Source of the DNA: Chloroflexota bacterium
GTDB lineage: Bacteria > Chloroflexota > Limnocylindria > Limnocylindrales > CSP1-4
DNA: 7,982 nucleotides
Direction of reading: 5' to 3'
Assembly (NCBI GenBank): GCA_025355255.1
Contig: JANYAA010000224.1
Coordinates: forward strand, 1-7,982
Shown here: positions 6,984 through 7,982 of the stretch, piece by piece
Position numbering within the stretch: position 1 is the first letter of the stretch
Layout of the letters: each line of letters starts with the position of its first letter
Notes under the pieces: generated by a model
The model's database searches: none
Told to the model about the DNA's origin: nothing
Seen by the model: the letters and a program-made list of their open reading frames with translations, nothing else
Program-made: the position numbers and the translations under genes

Positions 6984-7010
6984 GAGCCTGTGAACGAACT
7001 CGGGTTGGAC
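6966..7010 (+). repeat. Imperfect 15-base direct repeat spanning the metallopeptidase stop
   Basis: GAGCTCGGGATCGAC (6966-6980) and GAACTCGGGTTGGAC (6996-7010) match at 12 of 15 bases and lie exactly 30 bases apart, so they share a reading frame (ELGID and ELGLD). The first copy is the C-terminus of the metallopeptidase; the second lies after its stop. The 114-base gap up to the next gene otherwise holds only a 29-codon GTG-initiated open frame (6990-7079) without a clear ribosome binding site. Confidence 0.45.
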
Positions 7011-7085
7011 GGCAGGCCGCCCGACCCAGAAGATGAAGGTCGCGCGGTTCGTTCCGTCGATCGGGGCAGCGGTTCATGAAGTGAT

Positions 7086-7090
7086 GAGGG
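7086..7090 (+). promoter_or_regulatory. Ribosome binding site of the small acidic gene
   Basis: GAGGG lies seven bases before the ATG. In contrast to the leaderless-looking metallopeptidase upstream, this supports translation from a longer mRNA, possibly one shared with the metallopeptidase gene. Confidence 0.5.
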
Positions 7091-7097
7091 CGATCTG

Positions 7098-7430
7098 ATG
7101 GCGTTCCCCCGTCCCGACCTGCTGGAGCAAGAGGTTCGGGAGCTGACGGAGCTGCTGCGTCACGGAGGCGACCCGTGGGGCGACCTGCGGGCGCTGCTCG
7201 ACGAGCGGGGCCTCGACCCACAGAACACGATCCTCGCCGGCCTGATCGAAGGCGAGGACGAGTCGTCGTATGGCGTGTTCGTGACGCGGGACGACGTTCC
7301 CCTGGTGTTCGAGACCGCTCGCGACCGATCCGTCTTGCGGTGGGAGCGCGTTGCGGACGTTGCCGCGCTCGCGGACGACTTCGAGGCCGTGCCCACGGCT
7401 CTCGCTCTGCGCCAGGAGCTGATCGCCTGA
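7098..7430 (+). CDS. Hypothetical small acidic protein
   Basis: I do not recognise this 110-residue protein. It is strongly acidic (about 25 Asp/Glu against 11 Arg) with no lysine and no cysteine, no signal peptide and no membrane segment. The N-terminal part (residues 6-36) looks helical and amphipathic: LLEQEVRELTELLRH, then WGDLRALLDERGL. The middle (about 42-74) has alternating strand-like segments, ILAGLIEGEDESSYGVFVT and PLVFETA. The C-terminus is again helical, ending at residue 110. It could be a small alpha/beta protein with a regulatory or immunity-type size, but nothing shows a function. Support for coding comes from the ribosome binding site and a protein-like residue pattern. It starts 114 bases after the metallopeptidase and its 3' end faces the IS transposase gene, 55 bases away. 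Confidence 0.7.
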   Translation: MAFPRPDLLEQEVRELTELLRHGGDPWGDLRALLDERGLDPQNTILAGLIEGEDESSYGVFVTRDDVPLVFETARDRSVLRWERVADVAALADDFEAVPTALALRQELIA

Positions 7431-7982
7431 CGAACGAGCGGTAGCCCTCGGGTCGGGCGCTCGCCTCCGGCCGGATGGTCGCCCGTCAGGCCGGCTCGGC
7501 CCGGAGACGCGCGAACAGGTAGCCGACCGAGGCGACTTCGAGCCACGCTCGGGCGCTCTCGGCCGAGCCCTCGTAGCAGCGCGACAGTCTCCGCCAGCGG
7601 CCCAGGCGTGCGAAGGCGTGCTCGACCTTGTAGAGCGGCCAGATCGGGGTGAAGCCGCCCGCCCCCTTCGGCGGGGCCTTGATCTTGAGGTTCAGGCCGC
7701 TGCGCGCCGCCATCTTGCCGAGGCCGCGGTAGCCGCGGTCGGCGAGCACGTCCTGGACGGTGCCGAGCGTTGGCAGTGTGCTGGCGAGTAGCCGCCGGCC
7801 GGCGCTCACGTCGTGCGGGCGGCCCGACTCGACCGACACTGCGAGCGGGAGCCCCAGGATCTCGATGGCGATGCTCCGCTTCGCGCCGTTCGTGCGCCCG
7901 CCCCGGCCGCCCTTCTCGTGGAACGTCGGGCCGGCCCGCCCGCCCCGGACCGTCTGGCCGTCGATCATCAGCATCGATGGCG
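7431..7982 (-). mobile_element. Partial IS5-family insertion sequence
   Basis: The element is inferred from the transposase. Its near end should lie in the 55 bases between the small acidic gene and the transposase stop, or not far beyond, but I could not find a matching terminal inverted repeat because the other end is outside the window. The left boundary given here is therefore nominal. This gap also holds a possible weak hairpin, GGGCG (7455-7459) with CGCCC (7480-7484), around CCGGCCGG. Confidence 0.6.
7486..7982 (-). CDS. IS5-family transposase, catalytic C-terminal part (5' end outside window)
   Basis: The visible 165 or so codons are the C-terminal catalytic part of an IS5-type DDE transposase. 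Recognisable blocks, in order, are PSMLMIDGQTV with the first catalytic Asp, a glycine-rich GGRGGRTNGAKRSIAIE, LGLPLAVSVESGRPHD, then VLADRGYRG with the second Asp, and KVEHAFARLGRWRRLSRCYEG with the catalytic Glu (K/VExxFAxLxRxRRLxRxYE signature). The frame stays open through the right edge, so the ATG at 7974 is internal and the N-terminal domain lies outside. It could be the second ORF of a two-ORF element with programmed frameshifting, as in many IS5 relatives, but this cannot be seen here. The DDE residues are intact. The gene converges on the small acidic gene. Confidence 0.9.
   Translation of the reverse strand, partial: PSMLMIDGQTVRGGRAGPTFHEKGGRGGRTNGAKRSIAIEILGLPLAVSVESGRPHDVSAGRRLLASTLPTLGTVQDVLADRGYRGLGKMAARSGLNLKIKAPPKGAGGFTPIWPLYKVEHAFARLGRWRRLSRCYEGSAESARAWLEVASVGYLFARLRAEPA

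Noticed and set aside
7455..7484. GGGCG/CGCCC hairpin between the small acidic gene and the transposase gene
   Set aside because: The five-pair stem with a long loop and no T tract on either strand is too weak to call as a terminator in DNA this GC-rich.
1..7982. CRISPR array, tRNA/rRNA, toxin-antitoxin or phage defence system
   Set aside because: No regularly spaced repeats, tRNA-like cloverleaf or defence-family protein motifs were seen. The genes are metabolic enzymes, one secreted propeller, a metallopeptidase, one unknown and an IS transposase.

Overview
This is a GC-rich, gene-dense window of bacterial DNA (roughly two thirds G+C by eye) with eight chromosomal genes and one cut-off transposase gene. 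No stretch over 300 bases lacks a gene; the longest gap is 153 bases. The GC content, the leaderless-looking starts (a TANNNT box 6 to 9 bases before the start codon and no Shine-Dalgarno) and the gene families fit an actinobacterium or a high-GC Chloroflexota-type bacterium. The sequence does not decide between them.

Left end, minus strand: a free-standing cobalamin-binding subunit of a methylmalonyl-CoA-type mutase, followed with a GTGA start/stop overlap by the MeaB-type G-protein chaperone, which runs off the window. Together they serve B12-dependent acyl-CoA mutase chemistry (propionate or branched-chain metabolism). The large catalytic subunit is not in view. Next, divergent on the plus strand, come an FAD-dependent amine-oxidase/protoporphyrinogen-oxidase-like flavoprotein and a secreted beta-propeller of the ScyD/ScyE type, which ends at a probable terminator.

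Middle, minus strand, convergent with the propeller gene: an alpha/beta-hydrolase-fold protein, an acetylpolyamine-amidohydrolase-like class II deacetylase and GTP cyclohydrolase I (folE), in that transcription order with gaps of 45 and 32 bases. This is a probable transcription unit, and folE may also have its own promoter. The hydrolase carries glycine where the catalytic serine should be.

Right end: divergent from the hydrolase across only 21 bases lies a small HExxHxxGxxD metallopeptidase (Zincin_1 type), with the two -10 boxes overlapping in the gap. It is followed by an unrecognised small acidic gene and the 3' part of an IS5-type transposase gene on the minus strand.

I found no CRISPR array, RNA gene, phage module or evident defence system. 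Most of the window is ordinary metabolism. The points most worth checking are the glycine-for-serine hydrolase, the overlapping divergent leaderless promoters, the possible readthrough or repeat tail behind the metallopeptidase stop, and the unknown small gene next to the IS element.
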